From Nitrososphaerota archaeon (GTDB lineage Archaea; Thermoproteota; Nitrososphaeria; Nitrososphaerales; UBA183), in the NCBI GenBank assembly GCA_029785685.1, contig JAFLZE010000001.1, positions 2,282-66,281 of the forward strand: a stretch of 64,000 bases of DNA. Direction: 5' to 3'. Below the pieces are notes generated by a model. That model was not told the DNA's origin and did not search any database. It saw nothing but the letters and a program-made list of their open reading frames with translations. Positions 33,017-41,080 of this stretch are shown here, in pieces; position 1 is the stretch's first letter, and each line of letters opens with the position of its first letter. A program made the position numbers and the translations under genes.

Positions 33017-34041
33017 TCCCTTTCTACTGCGAACCTAGCAAATGAGGCCAGGAGGGACACGGCTTCCTTGTCCCCCTTCCAATCTATGCCCCGGAGCGTG
33101 GCCAGGGACAGCTTGAGCAGCTCTGACGCCTTCTTCCTGGCGAACCCCACAGCGTCATACTTCTCCATCGTCGACAGCACGAATGCCACGTCGGCGTCTG
33201 TCTTCTGTGCCCTGCCCTTGTCCATGATTGCGACGACCTTGTCCCTCTCGCTCTGGGACACCACAGAGAGGAGGTGGAGGAGCATCAGGGTCCTCTTGCC
33301 TTCCAGTATGTCGTCGGACCTCGCTTTGCCGTATTTCTTCTGGTCCCCCACCAGGTTCAGCGCGTCGTCCTGGATCTGGAAGGCGACCCCCAGGGTGGTC
33401 CCAAAGTCCTTCAGGCCTGTCAGCACGCCCGCACCGGCCCCGGCCACCAGCGCCCCCATCCTGCACGGGCTGGCGACGGTGTACCACGAAGTCTTGCGAG
33501 TACACATCTCGAAGTAGTCTTTCTCCCCGAGGTCCCACCGCTTGGCCGCGACCCATCCCAGCTCCATGTGCTGGCCTTCGGTCGTCTCGTTGACCATCCT
33601 TGAGAACTCTTCCATGACCGCGAACGTCCGGTCCAGGCCGATCCTCTCCCTGTTCTTCAGGAGCGCCTCCCAGGTGCGGGCATGGAGGGCATCCCCGGCG
33701 TTGAGAGCCAGAGCCTCTCCGTACTTCCTGTGCAGTGCGGGCTCTCCGCGCCTCAGCTCGGATCCGTCCTCTATGTCGTCGTGGACCAGTATCCAGTGCT
33801 GGAAGAGCTCTATGCAGGCGGCGGTGAGCACCGCGTCGCCTTCTGAGCCTCCGGCGGCCCTGCAGGCGGCCACGCAGAGGAACGGCCTCATGCCCTTGGC
33901 CGGGCGCGACGGGTAGTCCCGCATCATCCTGTAGAGAAGGTCGACTTCCCTTATCGGGCTGGACTTCGGCAGGATCTGGTCGAGTATCAGGGCGTCTACC
34001 TCAGCCTTCACGCGCCTCATCTCGTCCTGGAAGGTGGGCAT
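33010..34041 (-). CDS. idsA: Polyprenyl diphosphate synthase (geranylgeranyl diphosphate synthase type)
   Basis: 343 residues. The first Asp-rich motif is HDDIEDGSELRRG and the second FQIQDDALNLVGD, with the archaeal-type insertion-free FARM. It condenses isopentenyl and allylic diphosphates into the C20 precursor of archaeal ether lipids. It follows isopentenyl phosphate kinase in the mevalonate-lipid operon. Confidence 0.93.
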   Translation of the reverse strand: MPTFQDEMRRVKAEVDALILDQILPKSSPIREVDLLYRMMRDYPSRPAKGMRPFLCVAACRAAGGSEGDAVLTAACIELFQHWILVHDDIEDGSELRRGEPALHRKYGEALALNAGDALHARTWEALLKNRERIGLDRTFAVMEEFSRMVNETTEGQHMELGWVAAKRWDLGEKDYFEMCTRKTSWYTVASPCRMGALVAGAGAGVLTGLKDFGTTLGVAFQIQDDALNLVGDQKKYGKARSDDILEGKRTLMLLHLLSVVSQSERDKVVAIMDKGRAQKTDADVAFVLSTMEKYDAVGFARKKASELLKLSLATLRGIDWKGDKEAVSLLASFARFAVEREW

Positions 34042-34065
34042 GCCTGTCCGGTCCCTGCCTCTAGC

Positions 34066-34812
34066 CTAAGCGCGGACCACGGTGCCGTAAAAGTCTAGGC
34101 CCCGGAGGGCCTTGGAAAACTCGTTCCGCCTGTACCCAGAGACGAAGTACACGCTGGTTCCTCCTGCGGCTATCTTGGCAGCCACTTCCAGCTTCAGCCT
34201 CATACCTCCGGTGGCGTCGTCCCCTTCCTTCACCTTCATCCGCCTGACCTTGGAGGCGGTCAGCTCAGGGATGATGACCCGCGTGTTCTCTTCGTAGACG
34301 CCGTCCACGTCTAGGGCGAACACAGCCCTCTCCGGCTCCAGCATCTTCGCCAGCTCTTGCACAATCACGTCCCCTGACATCACCTTGAACCCTGACGGCG
34401 TTAGCCCGACGTCCCCGAAGGTGACCGGCGTGAGCCCTTCCTTGAGGAGGCCCTTCAGCCAGGAAGAGACCGACGCGCCTCCGGCCCGGCTTACGGCGTC
34501 GAAGGGCGAGAACGGGTAGGGGCTGAGCTTGAACTCCAGCATTGTCTTGCAGACCATCCTGTTCAACTCGTACATTGCCGCCCTAGTCTGGGCTACCCCC
34601 ACCGCCGGCGCCTCGCCGGCGTCTGAGCCTAGCCCGTGCTGCTTCGCGACGACGTGGCCGAAGGACCCTCCGCCGTGCACCACGACGACCTTCTGGTCAG
34701 AAGACGCGATCTCCTCGGAGAGCGCTGAGACTACGTCCGGACGATAGGAGAAGGGCTTCGACTTGTCCGTGATCACGGAACCCCCCAGCTTCGCGACTAT
34801 CGCTCTAGCCAG
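34066..34812 (-). CDS. ipk: Isopentenyl phosphate kinase, probable CTG start
   Basis: The amino-acid-kinase fold is clear: VVVHGGGSFGHVVAKQHGL, FDAVSRAG, FGDVGLTPSGFKVMSGD, DVDGVYEEN and DATGGMRLKLEVA. The family N-terminus (AKLGGSVITDKSKPFSYR) is essential for ATP binding but lies before the first ATG/GTG/TTG that gives a full core: a GTG at 34776 would cut off the KLGGS loop. No standard start occurs upstream in frame before the needed point; a CTG at 34812 preceded by GGGAGTGA is the best candidate. It phosphorylates isopentenyl phosphate, finishing the archaeal mevalonate route. Confidence 0.88.
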   Translation of the reverse strand: MARAIVAKLGGSVITDKSKPFSYRPDVVSALSEEIASSDQKVVVVHGGGSFGHVVAKQHGLGSDAGEAPAVGVAQTRAAMYELNRMVCKTMLEFKLSPYPFSPFDAVSRAGGASVSSWLKGLLKEGLTPVTFGDVGLTPSGFKVMSGDVIVQELAKMLEPERAVFALDVDGVYEENTRVIIPELTASKVRRMKVKEGDDATGGMRLKLEVAAKIAAGGTSVYFVSGYRRNEFSKALRGLDFYGTVVRA

Positions 34813-35723
34813 CTTTTCACTCCCTCGGTAGGTACTTTGGCGATGAACGTCTCGAACCCTCGCGCCGTGAGCCCTGAAACTAGGTTTTTTTCCTTTGCCT
34901 TGGGGGCCACTGCGATCACGCTCCCTCCTCCGCCTCCCCCGGTGAGCTTCGCACCATAGGCTCCAGCCGTTATCATCTGGTCGACCATCCCGTCCAAGGT
35001 AGGGTTGGATACCCCCAGCATCCCCAGGAGAGCGTGGTTCATTGTTAGCAGCCCTCCCAGCCCCTCCCCGTCTCCCTTGGCGAGGAGCCCTGCGGCCTCT
35101 AGGCTTAGGGCGCCCACCGAGCCGGCCAGGCGGGCGAAGTAGCCCGGGTATCTGTCCTTGGCCTCTGATACTCTGCCTATCTGCGCCTTGGTATCCCTGC
35201 TGATCCCGGAGTACGACACTAGCAACGAGCGGCTCCCGCCTAAGGAGACTTCCTTCGGCTTGGTCCCTGGTTTGAACAGGATGGCCCCCCCTAGGGCGCA
35301 GACAGCTGGGTCGATGCCGGAAGGGCGGCCGTGGATTGCGTTCTCTCCGACCATCGAGAGGCGGATGATGTCCTCGGCGCCCAGACCCAGAGAGTGGAAC
35401 TCTGATAGGGCGGCAGAGAGGGCGACCATGGTGGCGGCGGATGACCCCAGGCCGGCGCCTCGGGGGACCGAAGAAGTGACAGACACCGCTACCTCCTGGC
35501 CCACCGAGTACTCTTCGGCCACGGCCCTGACCACCTGCCTGACTGGCGCAATCCCGGCAGGCCCCTCTTCTGACCCCTGGGACGTCACCCTGAAAGAGCG
35601 GGCCGCCTCCACCTCCACCCTCACCTTCTTCGGCAAGGCGGCGGCAAGGGCCCAGGCGCCGTGGACCACGAAGTGCTCCCCGGTGACGATTGCCTTCGAA
35701 GGAGCTTCTGCTACGGCTCTCAA
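34797..35723 (-). CDS. mvk: Mevalonate kinase
   Basis: 308 residues, GHMP kinase fold: PSKAIVTGEHFVVHGAWALAAAL, the ATP loop PRGAGLGSSAATMVALS, GRPSGIDPAVCALGG, and KLTGGGGGGSVIA near the C-terminus. It makes 5-phosphomevalonate. TTG start overlaps the MEMO stop (TTGA), and the 3' end overlaps the IPK gene, so the genes are translationally linked. Confidence 0.95.
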   Translation of the reverse strand: MRAVAEAPSKAIVTGEHFVVHGAWALAAALPKKVRVEVEAARSFRVTSQGSEEGPAGIAPVRQVVRAVAEEYSVGQEVAVSVTSSVPRGAGLGSSAATMVALSAALSEFHSLGLGAEDIIRLSMVGENAIHGRPSGIDPAVCALGGAILFKPGTKPKEVSLGGSRSLLVSYSGISRDTKAQIGRVSEAKDRYPGYFARLAGSVGALSLEAAGLLAKGDGEGLGGLLTMNHALLGMLGVSNPTLDGMVDQMITAGAYGAKLTGGGGGGSVIAVAPKAKEKNLVSGLTARGFETFIAKVPTEGVKSWLER

Positions 35724-36565
35724 GAGCTTACGAATCTGAGGGCTCCATAACCCACGACTTGAACGTTGTCGCCGCTGGTGTCGCCGCTCGTGGCGTACTC
35801 TAGGAGCTCTGGCCTCGTGAGCCCCAGCGACCTGGCCGTGAGCATCACCGTGGCGATGGCACCATAGCCACAGGCTGTGACGTTGAGCCTCTCGAGGACA
35901 GAGTAGAACCCCTGAACGTCCATCTTCAGCACCTCGCCGAGGAGCGCCTCGTCCTTCTCCTTCGCAGCGGGGGGCGGCTCGTAGTGGGTCAGGTCTGAGG
36001 AGGCGATGAGGATGGCCTTCCTCCCGCTCAGGATCCTGGAGAGGGCCGAAGCGACAGTTTCCGCGGTGTCCAGGTCCTGGAAGAGGAGTGAAATCGGCAG
36101 GAGTGGGACCGAGTCACCGTAGAGTTTCTGCAGGAACGGGAGCTGCACCTCGAGGGAGTGCTCTAGCCGGTGGGCCCCCGGGTCCACCGAGACTCCGGCA
36201 AGTTCGACGAGCTCTGCGGCCGCCTCTTCGTCGACGCGCATGCGTCCCAGAGGGGTCTCCCATTCCCCCTCGTCGTAGGTTGAGACCCCGCTCCCGAGGC
36301 CGTAGTGGTTGGGCGCTACCACAACAGCCAGGTCCGGACTGCGGAGCGAAGATACATGATAGTAGGAGTGGGCGGCCACCGGGCCGGAATAGACGTAACC
36401 AGCGTGCGGCGATATCGCAGCGACTATGTCCGCGTCCGTTGCTGGGGCCGGCGGAAGCCTGCCTGGTCCGAGCCTGTGGGTGTAGCATTCGTCGATGAGG
36501 GTGGAGAGCTCGGCGGGGTCTGACGGGTAGAACTGGCCTGAAACTGCGGGCTTTCTGACTGGCAA
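35720..36565 (-). CDS. MEMO family protein (AmmeMemoRadiSam system protein B-like)
   Basis: 281 residues: RKPAVSGQFYPSDPAELSTLID at the N-terminus, HAGYVYSGPVAAHSYYHV, VVAPNHYGLGSG, HSLEVQLPFLQ, SSDLTHYEPP and ACGYGAI. These are MEMO signatures with the His/Asp/Cys cluster of the dioxygenase-related fold. The molecular role in archaea is unsettled; its place beside mevalonate kinase is common and hints at a link to isoprenoid metabolism. Confidence 0.92.
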   Translation of the reverse strand: MPVRKPAVSGQFYPSDPAELSTLIDECYTHRLGPGRLPPAPATDADIVAAISPHAGYVYSGPVAAHSYYHVSSLRSPDLAVVVAPNHYGLGSGVSTYDEGEWETPLGRMRVDEEAAAELVELAGVSVDPGAHRLEHSLEVQLPFLQKLYGDSVPLLPISLLFQDLDTAETVASALSRILSGRKAILIASSDLTHYEPPPAAKEKDEALLGEVLKMDVQGFYSVLERLNVTACGYGAIATVMLTARSLGLTRPELLEYATSGDTSGDNVQVVGYGALRFVSS

Positions 36566-36574
36566 TACGGAGGC

Positions 36575-37264
36575 CTATTCGCGCCTCTCGGACGTCCTTT
36601 CTTCGAGGGGCTCGGGCCTCTGCTCTTCATCCACCTTGGTCTCGAAGTCTTCGATGCCGTACTTCATGGGCTGGTCCTCGGCCAGCGACTTCGAGTGGAC
36701 GAGGGTCGCTCTGGCCAGGAGCCAGAATATGGCAGCTATGGACTTGCGCCCCCTGTTGTTCCCGGGGATGACCAGATCTACGTCGTCGGTTATGTTGTCC
36801 GTGTCGCAGACCGCAATCACGGGGACCCCCAGCTTGGCTGCCTCGACCATGGCTTGCGTGTCTGACATCGGGTCCGCCACGACCACCAGTTCGGCGTCCA
36901 GGTGACCCGGATAGAGAGGGTTGGTGAATGTGCCTGGCATGAACCGGCCTATCCTGGGCATCGCCCCAGTGAGCTCGCAGAACTTCTCGACAGCCACGGC
37001 GCCGTGCTCCCTGCTGGTGTACACGACGGTGTTCTTCGCGCCGGTGGCCGCTATGAACTTGCCAGCGATGTCGATGCGCTGCAAGGTCTTGGGATAGTCA
37101 ATCATGTGCAGACCGTCTGGCTTTGGCCGCGTTGTGAACGGCTCCATGGTCTTCGTCCTGATGGGCGTCCCAATCCGGATGCCGGTGGCTAGCAGGGCCT
37201 TCTCTGAAAAGCCTGGGGCGACCATCTTGTCGGCTGAACCCGCGTCGTCGTCGAACTCAGACAT
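36575..37264 (-). CDS. rps2: Ribosomal protein S2
   Basis: 229 residues from the ATG at 37264 (an in-frame TTG at 37270 is also possible). LLATGIRIGTPIRTK, RFMPGTFTNPLYPG, VVVADPMSDTQAMVEA, IPVIAVCDTDN-like VPVIAVCDTDNITDDVDLVIPGNN and GRKSIA define it. Acidic tails at both ends. It follows rpoN as in related archaea; rpoK is not between them. Confidence 0.96.
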   Translation of the reverse strand: MSEFDDDAGSADKMVAPGFSEKALLATGIRIGTPIRTKTMEPFTTRPKPDGLHMIDYPKTLQRIDIAGKFIAATGAKNTVVYTSREHGAVAVEKFCELTGAMPRIGRFMPGTFTNPLYPGHLDAELVVVADPMSDTQAMVEAAKLGVPVIAVCDTDNITDDVDLVIPGNNRGRKSIAAIFWLLARATLVHSKSLAEDQPMKYGIEDFETKVDEEQRPEPLEERTSERRE

Positions 37265-37279
37265 GGCCAAGCTCCAGAC

Positions 37280-37489
37280 CTATAGCTCTGATTTCCTGCT
37301 GTAGAACGGAAGAACCTGGTCGATGACGTCCACCGAGGAGATGAGCATACGCCGGCAGCAGTACCTCTTCAGGCCTAGGTCGTCCAGCACCTTGCCCGGA
37401 TCTTCGCCCCCCTTCACCCTGGTCTGGAACGGGGTGAACTTGTCGCCGATGAGACTACCGCAAGTGAAACAGCGTATGGGAATCATCAT
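37280..37489 (-). CDS. rpoN: DNA-directed RNA polymerase subunit Rpo10 (RpoN)
   Basis: 69 residues: [14 protein letters not shown] at the N-terminus, [14 protein letters not shown] giving the second zinc pair (CC), typical of Rpo10. It anchors the Rpo3-Rpo11 platform. It lies between S9 and S2. Confidence 0.96.
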   Translation of the reverse strand: MMIPIRCFTCGSLIGDKFTPFQTRVKGGEDPGKVLDDLGLKRYCCRRMLISSVDVIDQVLPFYSRKSEL

Positions 37490-37495
37490 AGCAAA

Positions 37496-37924
37496 TCACC
37501 TGTACGATTTCTGCCTCTTCCTGCGCGCGCCCGGCCCTCCGAACTTCTTGGGTTCAGCTTGTCTCGGGTCGCCCGAAAGCAGGTATTTATTGTATGCATT
37601 CAGTCTCTCCCTGATTTCGTTCCCTCTGACCTGGTCGACGTAGGCCCTGGCGATGGCCATGGCCGCGGCGTCCGCCTGCCCCATGAACCCCCCTCCGGCG
37701 ACGCTGACGTCGAGGTCGAACTTTTCTCTCAACTCCCCAACCACATAGACCGGTGCCAGTAAATGGAGCCGTGCGGGCTCTGGTTCCCAAAGCTCGACCG
37801 GTGTCCCATTGACCCTGATGCGCCCCGCTCCGGGGGATATTGCCGCAGTGGCCCTGGCTGTCTTCCTCGCGCCAGAATAGAGCTTTGGCGGCTTCTTCAC
37901 TTGGGCCTTGGCAGAGGTCGGCAT
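37496..37924 (-). CDS. rps9: Ribosomal protein S9
   Basis: 142 residues: YSGARKTARATAAISPGAGRIRVNG near the N-terminus, VAGGGFMGQADAAAMAIARA and the C-terminal DPRQAEPKKFGGPGARRKRQKSYR that reaches the P site. It starts 2 nt after the L13 stop. Confidence 0.96.
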   Translation of the reverse strand: MPTSAKAQVKKPPKLYSGARKTARATAAISPGAGRIRVNGTPVELWEPEPARLHLLAPVYVVGELREKFDLDVSVAGGGFMGQADAAAMAIARAYVDQVRGNEIRERLNAYNKYLLSGDPRQAEPKKFGGPGARRKRQKSYR

Positions 37925-37926
37925 CT

Positions 37927-38349
37927 CTACTCATTCCACCCCAGACTCTTCGAGAGGTCCCCCATGGTCACATATACCGGAATGGGGCGCGTTGCGGCGG
38001 TCTCCTCGAACTTTTTCAGCTTCGCTCCGTTGATCCCTTCGGGGACCCCGATGTAGACCCGGAGCCGCTTCATCGCCATCGCGCCCTTGGGCTTCTTTCG
38101 CGGAACCATCCCCCTGACCATCCTGCGAAGGATGTTGTCAGGCCGCCTCGGGTGAATCGGACCGTAAATCGGATTGACCTTGCTCGCCAGCTCGAGCCTC
38201 TCCTTCCATTGGTTTACAACAGAGGTCCTCGACCCAGAAACAAGAGACTTCTCAGCGTTCACCACGGTCACCTTCTTTCCTGACAGGAGGAGCTTCGCGA
38301 CCTTGGAAGAGAGCCGCCCAGCGATCTGGTTTGTTGCGTCGATGTACAC
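37927..38349 (-). CDS. rpl13: Ribosomal protein L13
   Basis: 140 residues from GTG 38349, giving the usual N-terminus YIDATNQIAGRLSSKVAKLLL; a GTG at 38379 would add ten residues but run into L18e. GGTGAGGAG just upstream serves as ribosome-binding site. IYGPIHPRRPDNILRRMVRGM and MVPRKKPKGAMAMKRLRVYIG confirm the family. Confidence 0.95.
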   Translation of the reverse strand: MYIDATNQIAGRLSSKVAKLLLSGKKVTVVNAEKSLVSGSRTSVVNQWKERLELASKVNPIYGPIHPRRPDNILRRMVRGMVPRKKPKGAMAMKRLRVYIGVPEGINGAKLKKFEETAATRPIPVYVTMGDLSKSLGWNE

Positions 38350-38356
38350 CGACTCC

Positions 38357-38710
38357 TCACCTGACAAGTTTGACCCCACTCCCTTTCGGGTACTTCTTCA
38401 GGAAATCTTCAACCGAAAGCGCCGCGCCACCGGTCGCCTCTATCTTTGACCTGGCTGAGGCCGAAAATGAAAAGGCGCCCACGACCATCTTCTTTCCTGC
38501 CGCGCCTGTGCCGAGGACCTTTCCCGGGACAAACACAGCGTGGGCCTCACCGACGACCTTGGATATCCTCCCGAGGTTCACTTCCACCCTTGTTCCCGCG
38601 GGGCTGGAGAGCAATGCGGAAGCCTCGCTCCAGATGCGGGCCTTGTGCGTCTTCCCTGCCTTCTCAAGCATCACTGCGGTCCGCCTGAGGATCGGATTAG
38701 ATGCGGTCAC
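38357..38710 (-). CDS. rpl18e: Ribosomal protein L18e
   Basis: 117 residues starting at the GTG whose GTGA overlaps the rpoD stop. ASNPILRRTAVMLEKAGKTHKARIW, VNLGRISKVVGEAHAVFVPGKVLGTG and the end FLKKYPKGSGVKLVR are L18e/L15-like. A longer upstream frame is only overlap with rpoD. Confidence 0.95.
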   Translation of the reverse strand: MTASNPILRRTAVMLEKAGKTHKARIWSEASALLSSPAGTRVEVNLGRISKVVGEAHAVFVPGKVLGTGAAGKKMVVGAFSFSASARSKIEATGGAALSVEDFLKKYPKGSGVKLVR

Positions 38711-39351
38711 TTCGCCCCGCCCACCGCGACCTGGATGTCGTTCAGCTTCTTCTCGAGGAGCTGGATGGCCTTGAGCACTATCTGCTTCGCAGGGAGCCCC
38801 CCCGCAGACTCCACGGTGAGTATGAAGACCCCCTCTTTCTTGCCGTCCGTAAGGGTGGCAACGGTGCAAGGCTGCCACTTCGCGTGCTCCTTTCCGCGGC
38901 CGAGCCTGGCATAGGCTTCGAGCTTCACCGACTGGCCTGCCGCCAGTTTGATGAGAGGTATGGACTCGCTGACCGGCCTCACGTCCCTGTCTTCGGACAC
39001 GAGGTCCCCCGACGTCACTGTCGATACCTTGTCCCTCCCTTTGGCGTCGAGGACGAACAGCACTCTGCATTTGTGGCATCCAAGAGGGTTTCCGCAGTCG
39101 CACTCTTCGGGGAGGTTGTATCTCTCGAGGTCGGTCTTTATCGGGACCATGCCGAGCCTATGGGCGAGTATCTCGTCATAGAGGACTGAAGAATTCTCCA
39201 AGATCACTACGTCGTCTATCGCCATGGAGGGCACTTCGGATATGCAGAACCGCCGCATCGCGTTGGCGTAGGACCGGTCTATCCCTTCGAGTTGTATAGA
39301 GACAGTATTCCCTCTGTCTTCAAGGCACTTTACCTCAACCAACCGCTCCAC
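38707..39351 (-). CDS. rpoD: DNA-directed RNA polymerase subunit Rpo3 (RpoD)
   Basis: 214 residues: ISIQLEGIDRSYANAMRRFCISEVPSMAIDDV, NSSVLYDEILAHRLGMVPI (alpha-type dimer motif). It contains CDCGNPLGCHKC (CxC..C..C), in the place where some archaeal Rpo3 subunits bind an iron-sulfur cluster. It starts the minus-strand rpoD-L18e-L13-S9-rpoN-S2 run and lies back to back with S13. Confidence 0.96.
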   Translation of the reverse strand: MERLVEVKCLEDRGNTVSIQLEGIDRSYANAMRRFCISEVPSMAIDDVVILENSSVLYDEILAHRLGMVPIKTDLERYNLPEECDCGNPLGCHKCRVLFVLDAKGRDKVSTVTSGDLVSEDRDVRPVSESIPLIKLAAGQSVKLEAYARLGRGKEHAKWQPCTVATLTDGKKEGVFILTVESAGGLPAKQIVLKAIQLLEKKLNDIQVAVGGAK

Positions 39352-39626
39352 CTGCTGGCCCGAAACTGGTTCTCATGAGACGTCGCGTTTCGAGGTCGGG
39401 AATTTGTTCCGGTTAAAAAGTTAGCGGGCGGGCGACGGGCCCTCTATGGCGTATGAGAGGGGAAGAGCAGCCAGCTACGGCGCCAGGCTGGGAGGTCTGG
39501 AGGTGGTCATTGAGGGACAGTCGGTGCGTTCGCGGATGAGCCGCCATGGAACAAATCTCTCTTGCAAGAGTTGGCGCCTGGCTGTCGAAACCTTATATCG
39601 GAAGGGCGAAGGGCAGGGTCGGAAAA
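39352..39626. other. Divergent promoter region between rpoD and S13
   Basis: 275 bases. GGTTAAAAAG (39411-39420) could be a TATA box for rpoD (minus) or for a small plus-strand frame at 39446-39634 that I do not accept as a gene. CTTATATC at 39592-39599 is the S13 TATA box. No RNA gene is recognised. Confidence 0.5.
39592..39599 (+). promoter_or_regulatory. TATA box of the S13-S4-S11 operon
   Basis: CTTATATC is centred about 31 nt before the S13 ATG, leaving a leader of about 5 nt. Confidence 0.6.
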
Positions 39627-40121
39627 ATGTCTGAGGCCTCTGAGTTCAGGCACCTGGTCAGGATCTCCGGACGGGACCTGGCTGGACAGAAGAAGCTGAT
39701 TGTGGCGCTGGCCGACCTCAGAGGGGTCGGGTACAACTTCGCCAACGTGATCACCACGAAGTTGAGCCTGGATCCGAGGGTCCGCCTGGGGACGCTCACC
39801 GAAGAGCAGGTGAGCCAGATCGAGCGGGCCATACAGAGCACGGCGAAGTCGGCTCTGCCCGAGTGGTACTACAACAGGAGGAACGACCCTGAGACCGGGG
39901 AAGCAAGACAGCTGCTCGGCGCAGATCTCGACTTCATACAGAAGAGCGACATCGAAGACGAAAAGAACATCCGGAGCTGGAAGGGGGTAAGGCACAGCCT
40001 CGGGTTGAAGGTAAGAGGCCAGAGGACTAGGACGACTGGGAGGAAAGGGAGGACGGTGGGGGTTAGGAAGGCATCCCTGGTAGCGGCGGCGAAGGCAGCC
40101 TCCGCGAAGAAGGAGGAGTAG
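39627..40121 (+). CDS. rps13: Ribosomal protein S13
   Basis: 164 residues from the ATG at 39627 (a longer in-frame extension crosses the TATA box and is rejected). RHLVRISGRDLAGQKKL, LADLRGVGYNFANVI, and the C-terminal GVRHSLGLKVRGQRTRTTGRKGRTVGV are S13. It heads the plus-strand S13-S4-S11 unit. Confidence 0.96.
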   Translation: MSEASEFRHLVRISGRDLAGQKKLIVALADLRGVGYNFANVITTKLSLDPRVRLGTLTEEQVSQIERAIQSTAKSALPEWYYNRRNDPETGEARQLLGADLDFIQKSDIEDEKNIRSWKGVRHSLGLKVRGQRTRTTGRKGRTVGVRKASLVAAAKAASAKKEE

Positions 40122-40124
40122 AGA

Positions 40125-40667
40125 TTGGGAGATCCTAAGAAGTCCAGGAAGCAGTACAACAGGCCTCGGAGTCCCTGGCGGACCGATCAGCTGGCTCAGG
40201 AGCTGTACCTCCTGGGTACATTCGGCCTGAGGAACAAGCGCGAACTCTGGAAGTCACAGACGCAGCTCAGCGGGGTCAGAAAGCAGGCAAGGACGCTGCT
40301 TGCGGCCACTCAGGTGGTGAGGGAGCGCGAGGAGAAGAAGCTGCTGGACAGTCTGAGGAGGAGGGGCCTCGTCGGGGAAGCCGCGACCCTGGACGACATA
40401 CTCAGCCTCACGGTAGAGGACATGCTCTCCAGGAGGCTCCAGACCGTGGTCTTCAAGAAGGGCATGGCGCTCTCCCCGCTGCACTCGAGGCAATTGATTG
40501 TCCATGGCCACATCACGGTGGACGGGAGGGTGATCACGGTCCCAGGGTACGAAGTCCCCGGGGCCGAGCAGGACACGGTGGTGCTGACCGGAGGAACAGG
40601 CAAGGCTGAGGCGGCGGCGACAGAGCAGGCTGAAGCGCCGGCCGAACAGCCGGCCCAGGCGCAGTGA
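40125..40667 (+). CDS. rps4: Ribosomal protein S4
   Basis: 180 residues from a TTG 3 nt after S13. [35 protein letters not shown], the S4 RNA-binding domain with [33 protein letters not shown] region, and an Ala/Glu/Gln-rich tail. It nucleates small-subunit assembly. Confidence 0.96.
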   Translation: MGDPKKSRKQYNRPRSPWRTDQLAQELYLLGTFGLRNKRELWKSQTQLSGVRKQARTLLAATQVVREREEKKLLDSLRRRGLVGEAATLDDILSLTVEDMLSRRLQTVVFKKGMALSPLHSRQLIVHGHITVDGRVITVPGYEVPGAEQDTVVLTGGTGKAEAAATEQAEAPAEQPAQAQ

Positions 40668-41077
40668 GAGGCATGTCAGAAGAAGAGATTCTCGCCGACC
40701 GCTGGGGCGTCTGCCACATCTACTCGTCCTACAACAACACCATCGTCCACATCACGGACCTGACCGGAGCCGAGACCATCGCGTTCTCTTCTGGCGGAAG
40801 ACATGTGAAAGCGGACAGGTTCGAATCGTCCCCGTATGCCGCCATGAGGAGCGCGTCGGCGGCATCAGAGGTCGCGAAGGGCAAGGGGATAACTTCAGTA
40901 CACATCAAAGTCAGAGCCGTAGGCGGGACTGGCCCTAGGACGCCAGGTCCAGGGGCGCAGGCGGCCATCCGCGCCATCGCCAGGGCGGGCTTCAAGATAG
41001 GGCGAATCGAGGACGCTACCCCTATCCCTCACGACACGACGAGGAAGAAGGGCGGACGCAGAGGAAGAAGGGCCTAG
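40664..41077 (+). CDS. rps11: Ribosomal protein S11
   Basis: 137 residues from a GTG overlapping the S4 stop (GTGA); an ATG nine bases on is an alternative. [51 protein letters not shown]-type [17 protein letters not shown] and [20 protein letters not shown] are S11. It converges with the regulator gene 3 nt later. Confidence 0.96.
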   Translation: MRGMSEEEILADRWGVCHIYSSYNNTIVHITDLTGAETIAFSSGGRHVKADRFESSPYAAMRSASAASEVAKGKGITSVHIKVRAVGGTGPRTPGPGAQAAIRAIARAGFKIGRIEDATPIPHDTTRKKGGRRGRRA

Positions 41078-41080
41078 GCA

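Noticed and set aside
39446..39634. 62-codon frame before S13
   Set aside because: It overlaps the S13 promoter and start and has no recognisable features, though a TATA-like GGTTAAAAAG lies upstream.
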